The translations under genes were made by a program, and so were the position numbers. Below, piece after piece: positions 7,645-15,871 of a stretch of 47,626 nt of DNA; the stretch's first letter is position 1, and each line of letters begins with the position of its first letter. The notes beneath the pieces were generated by a model. That model searched no databases, had not been told where the DNA came from, and saw nothing but the letters and a program-made list of their open reading frames with translations. This DNA comes from Anaerolineaceae bacterium (lineage in GTDB: Bacteria > Chloroflexota > Anaerolineae > Aggregatilineales > Phototrophicaceae), in NCBI GenBank assembly GCA_020634135.1, contig JACKCG010000013.1:1-47626 (forward strand). The letters run 5' to 3'.

Positions 7645-8562
7645 TTATCCCCTGCGTTGCAGCAGTTCGTCCACTTCATTTCGGTAAGGCATACTGGCCG
7701 CTGCGCCGGGGCGAGTGACGGAAACCGCCGCCGCCGCGCCCGCGAATGCCAGGGCCTCCGGCAGTTCCATACCCTCCGCAAGAGCAACCGCTAACCCGGC
7801 ATTAAAGGCATCCCCCGCGCCCACCGCATCCATGACATTCACCTTATAGGCACTGCTGCTGCCCTGCCCTGCCCGCCGGAACCAGGCCGCGCCCTGCGCA
7901 CCCAAGGTGACCACGACGGTCTGCTTTTCTGAACTTATCAGGGAACGAGCTGCATCGGGTACGGACAGCCCCTGGTTGCCGGTCAGGGTTTGCAGTTCAG
8001 TCTGGTTAGGCGTCAGGAAATCGGCCAGTGCCAGCATCTCGGCGGGCAGCGGTACCGCCGGAGCAGGATTCAGGATCGTAATCACACCGGCTTTTTTGGC
8101 AGCACGCAGGGCATATTCCACCGCATCAAGATTGGTTTCGAGCTGTACCATCAACACGTCAGCCCTCTCAATCACCGCCGCCGCCGCATCAATATCACCG
8201 TGCGTCACCGCGAGGTTGGCACCCAGCGCCACCATGATGATGTTCTCGCCCGATTCCTCAACGGCTATCGAGGCGATGCCGGTTGCCCTGGCGGAGTCCC
8301 GACTCACATAGTCGCTTTTTACTCCCTCTTTTTGCCACAGTTCAAAACCGATGTTAGCGAATGAATCAATTCCAACCCGCCCGACGAAAGTGACATCTCC
8401 ATCCAGGCGGGCGGCGGCCACAGCCTGGTTCGAGCCTTTGCCACCGGGGCCGGTGGCGAAGCGGCGCCCCGAAATGGTTTCACCAGGAGCGGGCAAACGA
8501 TCAACATACATGACCAGATCAGCGTTAAAACTGCCAAGTACCACGATTTTAGGGCGCGTCAT
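7645..8562 (-). CDS. rbsK: Ribokinase (PfkB family)
   Basis: Phosphorylates D-ribose to ribose 5-phosphate in the cytosol. The 305-residue protein has the ribokinase signature GGKGSNQAVAAARL near residue 40 and the ATP-binding and catalytic segment DAVGAGDAFNAG near residue 247, whose Asp is the base. Two in-frame ATGs exist, at 8571 and 8562. The second overlaps the stop of a 13-codon frame preceded by an excellent AAAGGAGGT, which may couple translation, so I use it. No ribose transporter is nearby. It lies 108 bases downstream of the acyl-CoA dehydrogenase on the same strand. Confidence 0.9.
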   Translation of the reverse strand: MTRPKIVVLGSFNADLVMYVDRLPAPGETISGRRFATGPGGKGSNQAVAAARLDGDVTFVGRVGIDSFANIGFELWQKEGVKSDYVSRDSARATGIASIAVEESGENIIMVALGANLAVTHGDIDAAAAVIERADVLMVQLETNLDAVEYALRAAKKAGVITILNPAPAVPLPAEMLALADFLTPNQTELQTLTGNQGLSVPDAARSLISSEKQTVVVTLGAQGAAWFRRAGQGSSSAYKVNVMDAVGAGDAFNAGLAVALAEGMELPEALAFAGAAAAVSVTRPGAAASMPYRNEVDELLQRRG

Positions 8563-8600
8563 TGAGACCATTCAGCGTTTTGCTCCGGGTTTGGGGGCAA
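8559..8600 (-). other. Possible leader peptide frame before rbsK
   Basis: A TTG codon at 8600 sits 8 bases after a near-perfect Shine-Dalgarno AAAGGAGGT (8608-8616). It opens a 13-codon frame whose TGA overlaps the ribokinase ATG at 8562 as ATGA. The strong ribosome binding site is about 46 bases too far away to serve ribokinase directly. Translation of this leader would explain it. This is seen in sequence only; expression is inferred. Confidence 0.35.
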
Positions 8601-8670
8601 AGCGCCAACCTCCTTTCAGATTAAGCCGGTACGTTATGAAGAAAAACATGATGCATGATGCCAGGGCATC

Positions 8671-9825
8671 TTATCCCCCGAATTCCTGCAACACCTTCCG
8701 CGAAATCACCATCCGCTGAATCTCACTGGTGCCCTCGCCAATCGTCATCAGGCGCTGGTCACGGTAAATCCGCTCCACCGGGAACTCGCGGCTGTAACCA
8801 TAACTCCCATGAATCTGGATGGCATTGCGCGCGGTTTTCTCGGCCACTTCTGTCGCCATCAGCTTGCCCATCGCGGCGGCCTTACTGAAGTCCCGGCCCT
8901 GGTCTTTCAACCAGGCAGCCCGCCACACCAGCAGCCGCGCCGCATCAATTTCCATCGCCGCATCCGCGATCATCCACTGTATCGCCTGGTGTTCGGCTAT
9001 TGGCTTGCCGAATGTCCGCCGCTGCTGGGCATACTTCACCGCTTCTTCAAAAGCCGCCTGCGCCAGCCCAACACTGATCGCCCCGATTCCGATACGCCCG
9101 CCATCGAGAATCTGCATCGTCTGGTGGAAACCGCGCCCTTCTGTCCCCAGGGTGGCATCCAGTGGCACACGTACACCGTCGAAACTCAGCATCTGGGTGG
9201 GCGACCCTTTCAGCCCCATCTTTTTCTCCGGGGCGTGGATGGTGAAACCTTCCGTCCCCGGTTCAACCAGAATCATACTGAAACCGCGCGTACCGGTTTC
9301 CTTATCGGTGCGTACCAGTGTCACGATCACCGGGGCGAAACGGGGGTTAGTGATCCATGCCTTACTGCCGTCAATAATCCAGCTATCTCCCTCTTTAACC
9401 GCTGCGGTGCGTACCCCGCCCGCCAGGTCAGAACCTGCGCCCGCTTCGGTCAGCGCCAGCGCACCCAGGACTTCGCCGCTGGTGAGTTTAGGCAGGTAAC
9501 GTTCTTTCTGCGCCGCCGTCCCCCAATTAACAATCGGCGCACAGCCCAGCCCGTTATGCGCCGCCAGCGAAAGCGCTGTCGAACCGCAGGCACGCCCCAA
9601 TTCCTCCAGGGCAATCGCCGCGCTCACCGTATCCAGCCCGGCCCCGCCGTATTCCTCCGGCACTTGCAGCCCGGTCAGGCCAAGTTCCGGCATTTTGCGG
9701 ATCGCCTCCCAGCGCATCTCGCCGGTTTCATCTACTTCGGCGGCGTAGGGCCTGAGTTCTTTTTCGCAAAAATCCCGAACCGCCCGTTGGTACATCCGTT
9801 GTTCGCTGTTCAATTCAAAATCCAC
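8671..9825 (-). CDS. Acyl-CoA dehydrogenase
   Basis: An FAD enzyme that oxidises acyl-CoA to trans-2-enoyl-CoA and passes electrons to ETF. The 384-aa protein shows family signature 1 (ALTEAGAGSD) and signature 2 near the C-terminus (HGSYGYSREF, then GEGTSEIQ, whose first Glu is the catalytic base of short/medium/branched-chain enzymes). I chose the GTG at 9825, because GAGGTG lies 4 bases upstream and the family begins with DFELNSEQ. The ATG at 9849 would add eight atypical residues. Chain-length preference cannot be read here. ETF and other beta-oxidation genes are not adjacent, though a crotonase and fabG lie at 28-29.5 kb. Confidence 0.93.
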   Translation of the reverse strand: MDFELNSEQRMYQRAVRDFCEKELRPYAAEVDETGEMRWEAIRKMPELGLTGLQVPEEYGGAGLDTVSAAIALEELGRACGSTALSLAAHNGLGCAPIVNWGTAAQKERYLPKLTSGEVLGALALTEAGAGSDLAGGVRTAAVKEGDSWIIDGSKAWITNPRFAPVIVTLVRTDKETGTRGFSMILVEPGTEGFTIHAPEKKMGLKGSPTQMLSFDGVRVPLDATLGTEGRGFHQTMQILDGGRIGIGAISVGLAQAAFEEAVKYAQQRRTFGKPIAEHQAIQWMIADAAMEIDAARLLVWRAAWLKDQGRDFSKAAAMGKLMATEVAEKTARNAIQIHGSYGYSREFPVERIYRDQRLMTIGEGTSEIQRMVISRKVLQEFGG

Positions 9826-9929
9826 GAAGCACCTCAATGAAAAACCCATTTTTCAGACACTTTTACGCTAACTATACCACCAGGCCGGAGCAGTTCAAAA
9901 AGACCGGAAGCTGCAAAATGCGCTGAGGC

Positions 9930-9957
9930 TTGAGTGCTGAGTCAAAAACGGTACAAT
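9930..9957 (+). promoter_or_regulatory. Probable promoter of cupin-YwiC operon
   Basis: TTGAGT (9930-9935), 16-base spacer, TACAAT (9952-9957), 55 bases before the cupin start. TACAAT recurs as a -10-like hexamer at several gene starts in this window. Confidence 0.5.
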
Positions 9958-10012
9958 CAATCGGAACGGGACGTTAGAGACAGTGAACCCGGTACCCAGA
10001 AGGGCAGATAAC

Positions 10013-10339
10013 ATGACCAATCCCTACCAATTTCTCGAAAACATCGCCGACCCGGCAGCGATCCCGACGGAGGGCATCCTCAGCCGCACGATTCACGATG
10101 ATGACCAGGTGCGGGCCGTGCTGTTCGGCTTCGCGCCCGGCGAGGAACTTTCCGAGCATACGGCGTCCATGCCAGCCATCATCCACATCCTGCATGGCGA
10201 AGCGCGGCTCACGCTGGGCGAAGCGGCGATGGACGCGGGTACAGGCGCATGGGCGCACATGGCCGCCAACCTGCCCCACAGTGTCCACGCCAGAACGCCG
10301 GTTGCCATGCTTCTCCTGATGCTGAAGCGTCAATCATGA
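10013..10339 (+). CDS. Small cupin-domain protein
   Basis: A 108-aa single-domain cupin. The barrel motifs are visible as GFAPGEELSEHTA (first motif, with His) and the later AWAHMAANLPHSVHA region, though the usual second His of motif 1 is missing (EHTASMPA). Such proteins bind a metal or small ligand, but no specific function can be assigned. The ATG at 10013 has AGAAGGG upstream; a longer frame starts at 9983. The stop overlaps the ATG of the YwiC-like gene as ATGA, so the two are translationally coupled. Confidence 0.78.
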   Translation: MTNPYQFLENIADPAAIPTEGILSRTIHDDDQVRAVLFGFAPGEELSEHTASMPAIIHILHGEARLTLGEAAMDAGTGAWAHMAANLPHSVHARTPVAMLLLMLKRQS

Positions 10340-11142
10340 CCGCTACAACCACAACGCCGCAGATCAAACTCAAGACAGTCGCGCTGCCAGCGGAACACGG
10401 TGGCTGGGGTTTTCTGCTCGAACCGATCTTGCTGGGACTGCTGGTTGCGCCATCCTGGGCGGGGCTGCTGATCGGCCTGGGCATGTTCGCTATGTTCCTC
10501 ACCCGCCATCCGTTGAAAATGGCTGTAAATGACCGGAGACGCGGACGGCGTTATGTTCGAACTGCGCTGGCGGAACGGTTCGTGGTGGCCTACAGCGCGG
10601 CGATCCTGGCCTTCCTGGCGGGGGCGCTGCTTTTGACTGACCTCACGGTTTTCCTGCCGCTGGCACTGGCGCTCCCGTTGATGGTCATCCAGCTTTACTA
10701 TGATCTCACGAATCGCAGCCGTTCCGTGCTCCCTGAACTCATCGGGCCGGTTGGCCTGGCGGCAGCCAGCAGCAGTATCGCGCTGGCCGGTGGCTGGGCA
10801 TTGGCGGACGCGCTGCCATTATGGGGCATCATCGCGGCGCGCGCCGTGCCTTCGGTGCTGTATGTCCGCGCCCGACTGCGTCTGGAACATGGCAAGCCGG
10901 TATCAGCCTGGCCGTCGCTGGCGGCGCACCTGCTGGGGATGGCCGGCGTGGTGCTCCTGGCCGCACTGGGCGATGCGCCCTGGCTGCCCATCATCGTGTT
11001 TGTCCTGCTATTGGGGCGGGCGGCGCTGGGGTTGTCGTCCCGGCGTAAGTCCGTCGCGCCTAAGGTCATCGGCTTCCGGGAAATCGCTTACGGGCTGCTG
11101 GTGGTCGCCTCAACAGCGGCGGGTTATGCGGCAGGGATATAG
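10336..11142 (+). CDS. YwiC-like integral membrane protein
   Basis: A 268-aa protein with about eight predicted helices. The N-terminal ALPAEHGGWGF motif is the hallmark of the YwiC-like family, named after a Bacillus gene; its biochemical role is unknown to me. The start is fixed by the ATGA overlap with the cupin gene. A charged cytosolic loop (NDRRRGRRYVR) follows the second helix. Overlap with a cupin suggests that the soluble partner senses or binds a ligand for the membrane protein, but that is inference. Confidence 0.8.
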   Translation: MTATTTTPQIKLKTVALPAEHGGWGFLLEPILLGLLVAPSWAGLLIGLGMFAMFLTRHPLKMAVNDRRRGRRYVRTALAERFVVAYSAAILAFLAGALLLTDLTVFLPLALALPLMVIQLYYDLTNRSRSVLPELIGPVGLAAASSSIALAGGWALADALPLWGIIAARAVPSVLYVRARLRLEHGKPVSAWPSLAAHLLGMAGVVLLAALGDAPWLPIIVFVLLLGRAALGLSSRRKSVAPKVIGFREIAYGLLVVASTAAGYAAGI

Positions 11143-11214
11143 GCGATTAGCGCATTCCGGCGCTTGTGGGCATAATAGGCTCAAACACGATGCATCAGAG
11201 TTGGTAGCCCCACA

Positions 11215-11613
11215 ATGAAACCCAAACGACCTTTTGGCGTCACGGTTATCGCGCTGCTCCTCACAATTTACGGCCTGGCAATTCTGGGGTCATTTGCCCT
11301 TGTTACCCGCACCAACACCCTACATGAACTGGTGCGCACGGACTATGAGTTCGCCGGGCTGCTGCTGGATGTCTTTGGGCTGGTCATCGCGTTTGGCCTA
11401 TGGCGGCTGCGGCGCTGGGCGTGGCTGGCGCTCATGCTGAGTCTGGGCGTGACGATGGCGCTCTACCTGGGCGCGTATCTTGCCGGGCAGCCTCCGTATA
11501 TCTCCATGCTCATCAAAGTTGTGATGGTCTTTTACCTCAACCAGAGTGAAGTCCGCCAGGCCTTCGGGCATCATGGCCGCATCCTGCCCGCCATGGAGGC
11601 CGCACATGAATGA
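11215..11613 (+). CDS. Small four-helix membrane protein, unrecognised
   Basis: A 132-aa protein with a basic N-terminus and four predicted transmembrane segments (approximately residues 8-28, 44-62, 70-88 and 97-112). I do not recognise a family. No strong ribosome binding site precedes the ATG. Its last eight bases overlap the start of the Vps62-like gene, which suggests the two are made together. Confidence 0.7.
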   Translation: MKPKRPFGVTVIALLLTIYGLAILGSFALVTRTNTLHELVRTDYEFAGLLLDVFGLVIAFGLWRLRRWAWLALMLSLGVTMALYLGAYLAGQPPYISMLIKVVMVFYLNQSEVRQAFGHHGRILPAMEAAHE

Positions 11614-13414
11614 TCTCGAACTCCTCCGCCTGTACGAACCGGTTGTTCGCTATACCCGGGGTGAGATGTTTTTCCCCTGTGCGATTGGCCCCTATGTCCA
11701 GCAGTGCAGCTTATGGATGCGCGATCAGAATGGTCTTGAATCTCAACTGGTGGCCCCAGGGCTTCTGACTGCCGCCCGACTGGCCGCTGCCACCGAAATT
11801 CCACCCGGACACACGCTCTATCTGCGTTTTGTGCGCGAACCGCTGGATGGCCCGGACTACCAGAAATGGCGACAGACCAGTGATATTGAGCCATTCACCG
11901 CGCCGGGACGATTGGCGCGAGTCGGGCTGACTGCCCGCCTGATGGACGCCGCTTTCGACCTGTCGCTGCTGGTACGTGGTCGCGTCCCCGGCGGCACAAC
12001 CGCTGCCGCCCACCAGCAGTATACGGCACTCCACCAAACCGACCCGCGCCGGGTGTATTATGGGCGCGTTGTGCGGGACGGCGGCTATATCGTCCTGCAT
12101 TACCTGTTCTTTTATGCCATGAACAACTGGCGCTCCACATTTCATGGCGTCAATGACCACGAGGCCGACTGGGAACAGGTCTTTGTCTACCTTTCCGCCG
12201 GAGAGAACGATAGACTCGTGCCCTGCTGGGTGGCTTATGCCTCGCATGATTTTTCCGGGGACGATTTGCGCCGCCGCTGGGATGACCCTTATTTACAGAA
12301 AGTCAACGGCACACACCCGGTAATTTACGCCGGCGCCGGTTCGCACGCCAGCTACTTCCAGCCGGGCGAATACCTGATGAAAGTGCAACCTGCGTTCCTC
12401 TTGCCCCTGAAGAACCTCTCACTTTCGCTGCGCCGCTTCTGGAATGAGCGTCTCGGCCAGGGCGACCCCACAGGGCTAACCAACCAGATTGAGGCGATTT
12501 TCAGTGTGCCATTCGTGGACTATGCGCGGGGCGATGGTCTGGCAATCGGGCCAGGACAGCCAGATGAGTGGTCGCCGGTACTGCTCCATGGTGAGATTGG
12601 CTGGGTGGAAGGTTACCGTGGCCTGTGGGGGCTGGATACCAAAGACCCATTGGGCGGCGAACGTGCCCCCGCCGGGCCGAAATACAGCCGTGACGGCACT
12701 ATCCGCCAGTCGTGGCATAACCCGCTCGGGTGGGCCGGGCTGCACAAGGTCGCTCCACAACGCGACGCTGCCCGGCGTCTGGCTGACCATGTTCAGTCCT
12801 TAGAAGTCGCCATGCAGGTATTGAACGCCAGTATCGAGACACTGCGCGACGAGATGCGCCTGCTTGACCTTGAAGTCCGCGCCTTGCACGCCACCGATTA
12901 TATGGCAAAGCTCCACGACGCCCGCCAGGCCAAGCTCATCCAGCACGAGATCGAGTTGAATGCTCAGTATACCCGCCGGGCGGAAATTGGCGAAACGCTG
13001 GCCGCCTCCCGCGAGTACCTTCAGCAGCTTGAGGCCGGGAACCTGGGCGACCCGACAGCGCACATCCACCACCAACACAAACCTGAACCGCCCATGCCCA
13101 ATCACAGCCGGATCGTTGAATTCTGGGCAGCGGTCAGCGCCGGGCTGATGCTGCTGGTTTTCGCGCTCTCGCTCATTATTGACCCCGGTAACTGGCTGGT
13201 GCGGGTCGGGCTGGTTGTCGCGTTGTTCTTCGTCATTGAAGCCACCCTGCGCGGCCACTTAGTCAACCTCCTGCTGAGTGTCACGATTATCCTGGGAGGC
13301 ATCACCGCGCTGCTGCTTATCTGGGACTTCCTGGGCTGGGTCGTGTTTATCGCGCTGATCCTGACCGCCCGCCTGCTGATCGCCGAGAATCTGCGTGAAC
13401 TCAGCGGGCATTAG
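11606..13414 (+). CDS. Vps62-like domain protein with coiled coil and membrane tail
   Basis: A 602-aa protein. Residues about 135-260 resemble the Vps62 (DUF946) family: YYGRVV, HEADWEQVFVYL (His185, Trp189, Glu190) and GAGSHASYF near 249. Residues about 385-480 are charged and heptad-like, predicting a coiled coil. From about 506 there are four hydrophobic segments separated by short turns, so the protein should be anchored by its C-terminus with the large domain on one side. The start at 11606 has GGAGG about 8 bases upstream; the frame extends upstream into the preceding gene. Function is unknown. Confidence 0.72.
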   Translation: MNDLELLRLYEPVVRYTRGEMFFPCAIGPYVQQCSLWMRDQNGLESQLVAPGLLTAARLAAATEIPPGHTLYLRFVREPLDGPDYQKWRQTSDIEPFTAPGRLARVGLTARLMDAAFDLSLLVRGRVPGGTTAAAHQQYTALHQTDPRRVYYGRVVRDGGYIVLHYLFFYAMNNWRSTFHGVNDHEADWEQVFVYLSAGENDRLVPCWVAYASHDFSGDDLRRRWDDPYLQKVNGTHPVIYAGAGSHASYFQPGEYLMKVQPAFLLPLKNLSLSLRRFWNERLGQGDPTGLTNQIEAIFSVPFVDYARGDGLAIGPGQPDEWSPVLLHGEIGWVEGYRGLWGLDTKDPLGGERAPAGPKYSRDGTIRQSWHNPLGWAGLHKVAPQRDAARRLADHVQSLEVAMQVLNASIETLRDEMRLLDLEVRALHATDYMAKLHDARQAKLIQHEIELNAQYTRRAEIGETLAASREYLQQLEAGNLGDPTAHIHHQHKPEPPMPNHSRIVEFWAAVSAGLMLLVFALSLIIDPGNWLVRVGLVVALFFVIEATLRGHLVNLLLSVTIILGGITALLLIWDFLGWVVFIALILTARLLIAENLRELSGH

Positions 13415-13548
13415 CCACCCCCACAAACCCCGAATCTGTTGGATTTCTAATACAGGATCGGTAAGTAATCCGTGCCTGTCTGCGTCCATATACCAGGCAG
13501 CAAAAATCAGGCTGTCAAGATGGATATGATGCTGGAAGAACATTGCAC

Positions 13549-13554
13549 TATAAT
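13549..13554 (+). promoter_or_regulatory. -10 box before the double-thioredoxin gene
   Basis: A consensus TATAAT lies 39 bases before the ATG at 13594. No good -35 hexamer is visible at the right distance, so this is a partial promoter call. Confidence 0.4.
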
Positions 13555-13593
13555 CAGGGATAACGTTCTGAGAGCAGAGTGATAGAGGACAGT

Positions 13594-14376
13594 ATGCAGG
13601 GGCCAGTCGTAATAACCGATACCACATTAGACAATGTTCTAAACGGAGACAAGCCCGTTTTTATCCTATTTTCCAATGGTAATGGACTGCGCGGGGATTT
13701 CACCAGTGCCTTTAAGAAGGCCGCGAGTGAAAACGCAAAGTATATCTTTGGGCAGGTTGATCCCAGCCAGAATCCGCAAGCGGCCACCCGCTTCGGAGTA
13801 GGGGATAAACCCATTCTTGTGGGCTGGTACAACGGCCAGGAAATCGTGCGCCGCAGCCGCCCCTGGGGAACGGATGTCCCACTCGCCATCGAGAAAATGC
13901 AGGCCGCCCTGACGGCCAACCAGCCTGATACATCACCTAATTCGTTAGCTGAACAGCAAAGTGAGCAAAAACCTGTGAATAACCAACCCAACAACAAACC
14001 CATACACGTGACCGACGCCACCTTTGAGGCCGAAGTACTCGAATATTCCAACACGATGCCGGTTATCATTGACTACTGGGCGGAATGGTGTGGTCCGTGC
14101 CGGATGGTCGCCCCCATCCTGGAAAAACTGGCGGAAGAATTCGCCGGGCAGATTCGCGTCGCCAAAGTGGATGTGGATAACAACCCCGGCCTGTCACAGG
14201 CTTTCAAGATCATGAGCATTCCGACTATCATGATTGTCAAGCAGCGCACCATCGTTTTCAGCCAGCCGGGCGCGCTGCCGGAATCAGCCTTCAAGGACCT
14301 GGCGCAGCAGGCTATCGCCCTGCAGTTGCCCCCCCGTGAAGAGGAAGAAGAAGCCGGAGAGCCGGTTCAGGAGTAA
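13594..14376 (+). CDS. Tandem thioredoxin: degenerate plus active domain
   Basis: A 260-aa soluble protein. Residues 1 to about 110 fold like thioredoxin (FILFSNGNG, VGDKPILVGWYNG) but have no CxxC motif. Residues about 140-245 are a canonical thioredoxin with WAEWCGPC and the cis-proline segment MSIPT, and an acidic Glu-rich tail ends the protein. The intact domain can reduce disulfides; the first domain may bind clients. The ATG at 13594 has AGAGGA 4 bases upstream; a GTG at 13579 is possible. Such a reductant could serve the thioredoxin-dependent ArsC proteins at 4.5-5.7 kb, but nothing links them directly. Confidence 0.85.
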   Translation: MQGPVVITDTTLDNVLNGDKPVFILFSNGNGLRGDFTSAFKKAASENAKYIFGQVDPSQNPQAATRFGVGDKPILVGWYNGQEIVRRSRPWGTDVPLAIEKMQAALTANQPDTSPNSLAEQQSEQKPVNNQPNNKPIHVTDATFEAEVLEYSNTMPVIIDYWAEWCGPCRMVAPILEKLAEEFAGQIRVAKVDVDNNPGLSQAFKIMSIPTIMIVKQRTIVFSQPGALPESAFKDLAQQAIALQLPPREEEEEAGEPVQE

Positions 14377-14465
14377 ATTCTCCGGCGCAAAAATCCGCTT
14401 AAGCTGGTACAATGCCTCGTCAACAGTTATTGATGAGGCATTTTGATTCAAGGCCGCGTTTTATT

Positions 14466-15170
14466 ATGCAGACAAACCACATTTTCATTCTGATTCACAG
14501 CCCGCTGGCTGGCCCGCTCACCTGGGGCGTGGTTGCCAATGAACTCCACCAGAGCAACATTGAGGCGGGTCTGGTCGTTCTGTCCAGGCCCGTAAACGCA
14601 CCCTACTATACTCAACAGGCGGAAAGCATCGCCAAAGTCGTGAACGAACTGCCAGCCCACAGCCTGCCTATCCTGGTCGGACACAGCGGCGCGGGTGTCC
14701 TGCTCCCGGCGGCGCGGCAGATGATCGAGCGCCCGATTTACGGGTACATCCTGGTAGATTCAGACATTCCACGGGACGGCAAGAGCCGTCTCGACCTGTT
14801 CAGCGACCCGGCGGAAGCTGAACAACTACGGAAGTCCGCCGACAACGGCAAACTGCCCGCATGGAGCGAGGCTGAACTGCGGGAGGTAATCGCCCCGCCG
14901 CTGATGCGCGAGATGGTCGCCGCCGAGGTGCGCCCGACTCCGCTGGCGCTCTACGAAGAACCGATTCAGGTTTCACCGGATTGGCCCGACGCCCCTTGCG
15001 GGTATATCCAGTTCAGCCCGGCGTATGAAACCGCCTGCCAGCAGGCTAAACACAACAACTGGGAAACACATATCCTGCCCGGCACGCATTTTCACATGCT
15101 CAACCGCGCCGGAGAAGTCGCAAATACGCTGGTAAAAATCGTCAACGCCTGGGAGAAACATAACGCATGA
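14466..15170 (+). CDS. Alpha/beta hydrolase
   Basis: A 234-aa cytoplasmic hydrolase with the nucleophile elbow GHSGAG (Ser near residue 75), an oxyanion-type IHSPLAGPLTW segment near the N-terminus and a late His in GTHFHML as the likely catalytic histidine. Substrate is not predictable. ATG 14466 gives the usual N-terminus (a beta strand just before IHSP); ATGs at 14412 and 14433 are in frame. The stop overlaps the next hydrolase start as ATGA. Confidence 0.82.
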   Translation: MQTNHIFILIHSPLAGPLTWGVVANELHQSNIEAGLVVLSRPVNAPYYTQQAESIAKVVNELPAHSLPILVGHSGAGVLLPAARQMIERPIYGYILVDSDIPRDGKSRLDLFSDPAEAEQLRKSADNGKLPAWSEAELREVIAPPLMREMVAAEVRPTPLALYEEPIQVSPDWPDAPCGYIQFSPAYETACQQAKHNNWETHILPGTHFHMLNRAGEVANTLVKIVNAWEKHNA

Positions 15171-15829
15171 CTCAACAAGCACAGATGTTTGTTCCGCAAA
15201 ATGACCCGAACGCCCGGCTGGGCTACTGGCTGCACCTCCCCGCGAACTATGCACCTGCATCGGGGGAACCCTGGCCGCTTATCCTTTTCCTGCACGGGAT
15301 GGGGGAGCGCGGAGATAACCTGGAACTGGTGAAGATTCACGGCATTGCCAATGTGGTTGAAAACCAGCCAGACTTCCCATTCATCACCGTGTCGCCCCAA
15401 TGCCCGGATACCGTTACATGGGCACCGGACGAACTCGACCATCTGAACGCCCTGCTGGATGACATTATCACCCGTTATGCAGTTGATACCAGCCGGATAT
15501 ACCTGACCGGGCTGAGCATGGGCGGGTTTGGCACATGGTATCTGGCTGCCCGGAACCCGGAGCGCTTCGCGGCTATCGCGCCGATCTGTGGTGGCGGCCC
15601 GGTCAAAGATGCACACCGGTTACACAAAACACCCATCTGGGCATTTCATGGGGCGCAGGATGATGTTGTCCCGTTGAGCAGGTCCGAAGAGATGGTGGCA
15701 GCGGTGCGCGCTGCCGGGGGCAATCCACGCCTCACCGTTTACCCGGAAGCGAACCACAATTCATGGACACAGACCTACGATAATCCGACGTTGTATACCT
15801 GGTTTATGGAACACAAACTGACATCGTAG
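15167..15829 (+). CDS. Phospholipase/carboxylesterase-type hydrolase
   Basis: A 220-aa alpha/beta hydrolase of the dienelactone hydrolase/esterase class. The elements seen are LFLHGMGERGDN (oxyanion region), GLSMGGF with nucleophile Ser117, GAQDDVVP with the acid and EANHNSW with the catalytic His. No signal peptide is present, so it is cytosolic. It is translationally coupled to the preceding hydrolase by ATGA, which suggests they act on related esters. Substrate is unknown. Confidence 0.87.
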   Translation: MTQQAQMFVPQNDPNARLGYWLHLPANYAPASGEPWPLILFLHGMGERGDNLELVKIHGIANVVENQPDFPFITVSPQCPDTVTWAPDELDHLNALLDDIITRYAVDTSRIYLTGLSMGGFGTWYLAARNPERFAAIAPICGGGPVKDAHRLHKTPIWAFHGAQDDVVPLSRSEEMVAAVRAAGGNPRLTVYPEANHNSWTQTYDNPTLYTWFMEHKLTS

Positions 15830-15871
15830 CCAATCCAACCGGCATCCAACATACCAGAGGATCACGCTGTC

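Noticed and set aside
8809..9840. Open frame of 343 aa on the plus strand opposite acyl-CoA dehydrogenase
   Set aside because: The minus-strand gene has a full family match; the antisense frame is His/Arg/Pro-rich, a typical shadow of GC-rich codons.
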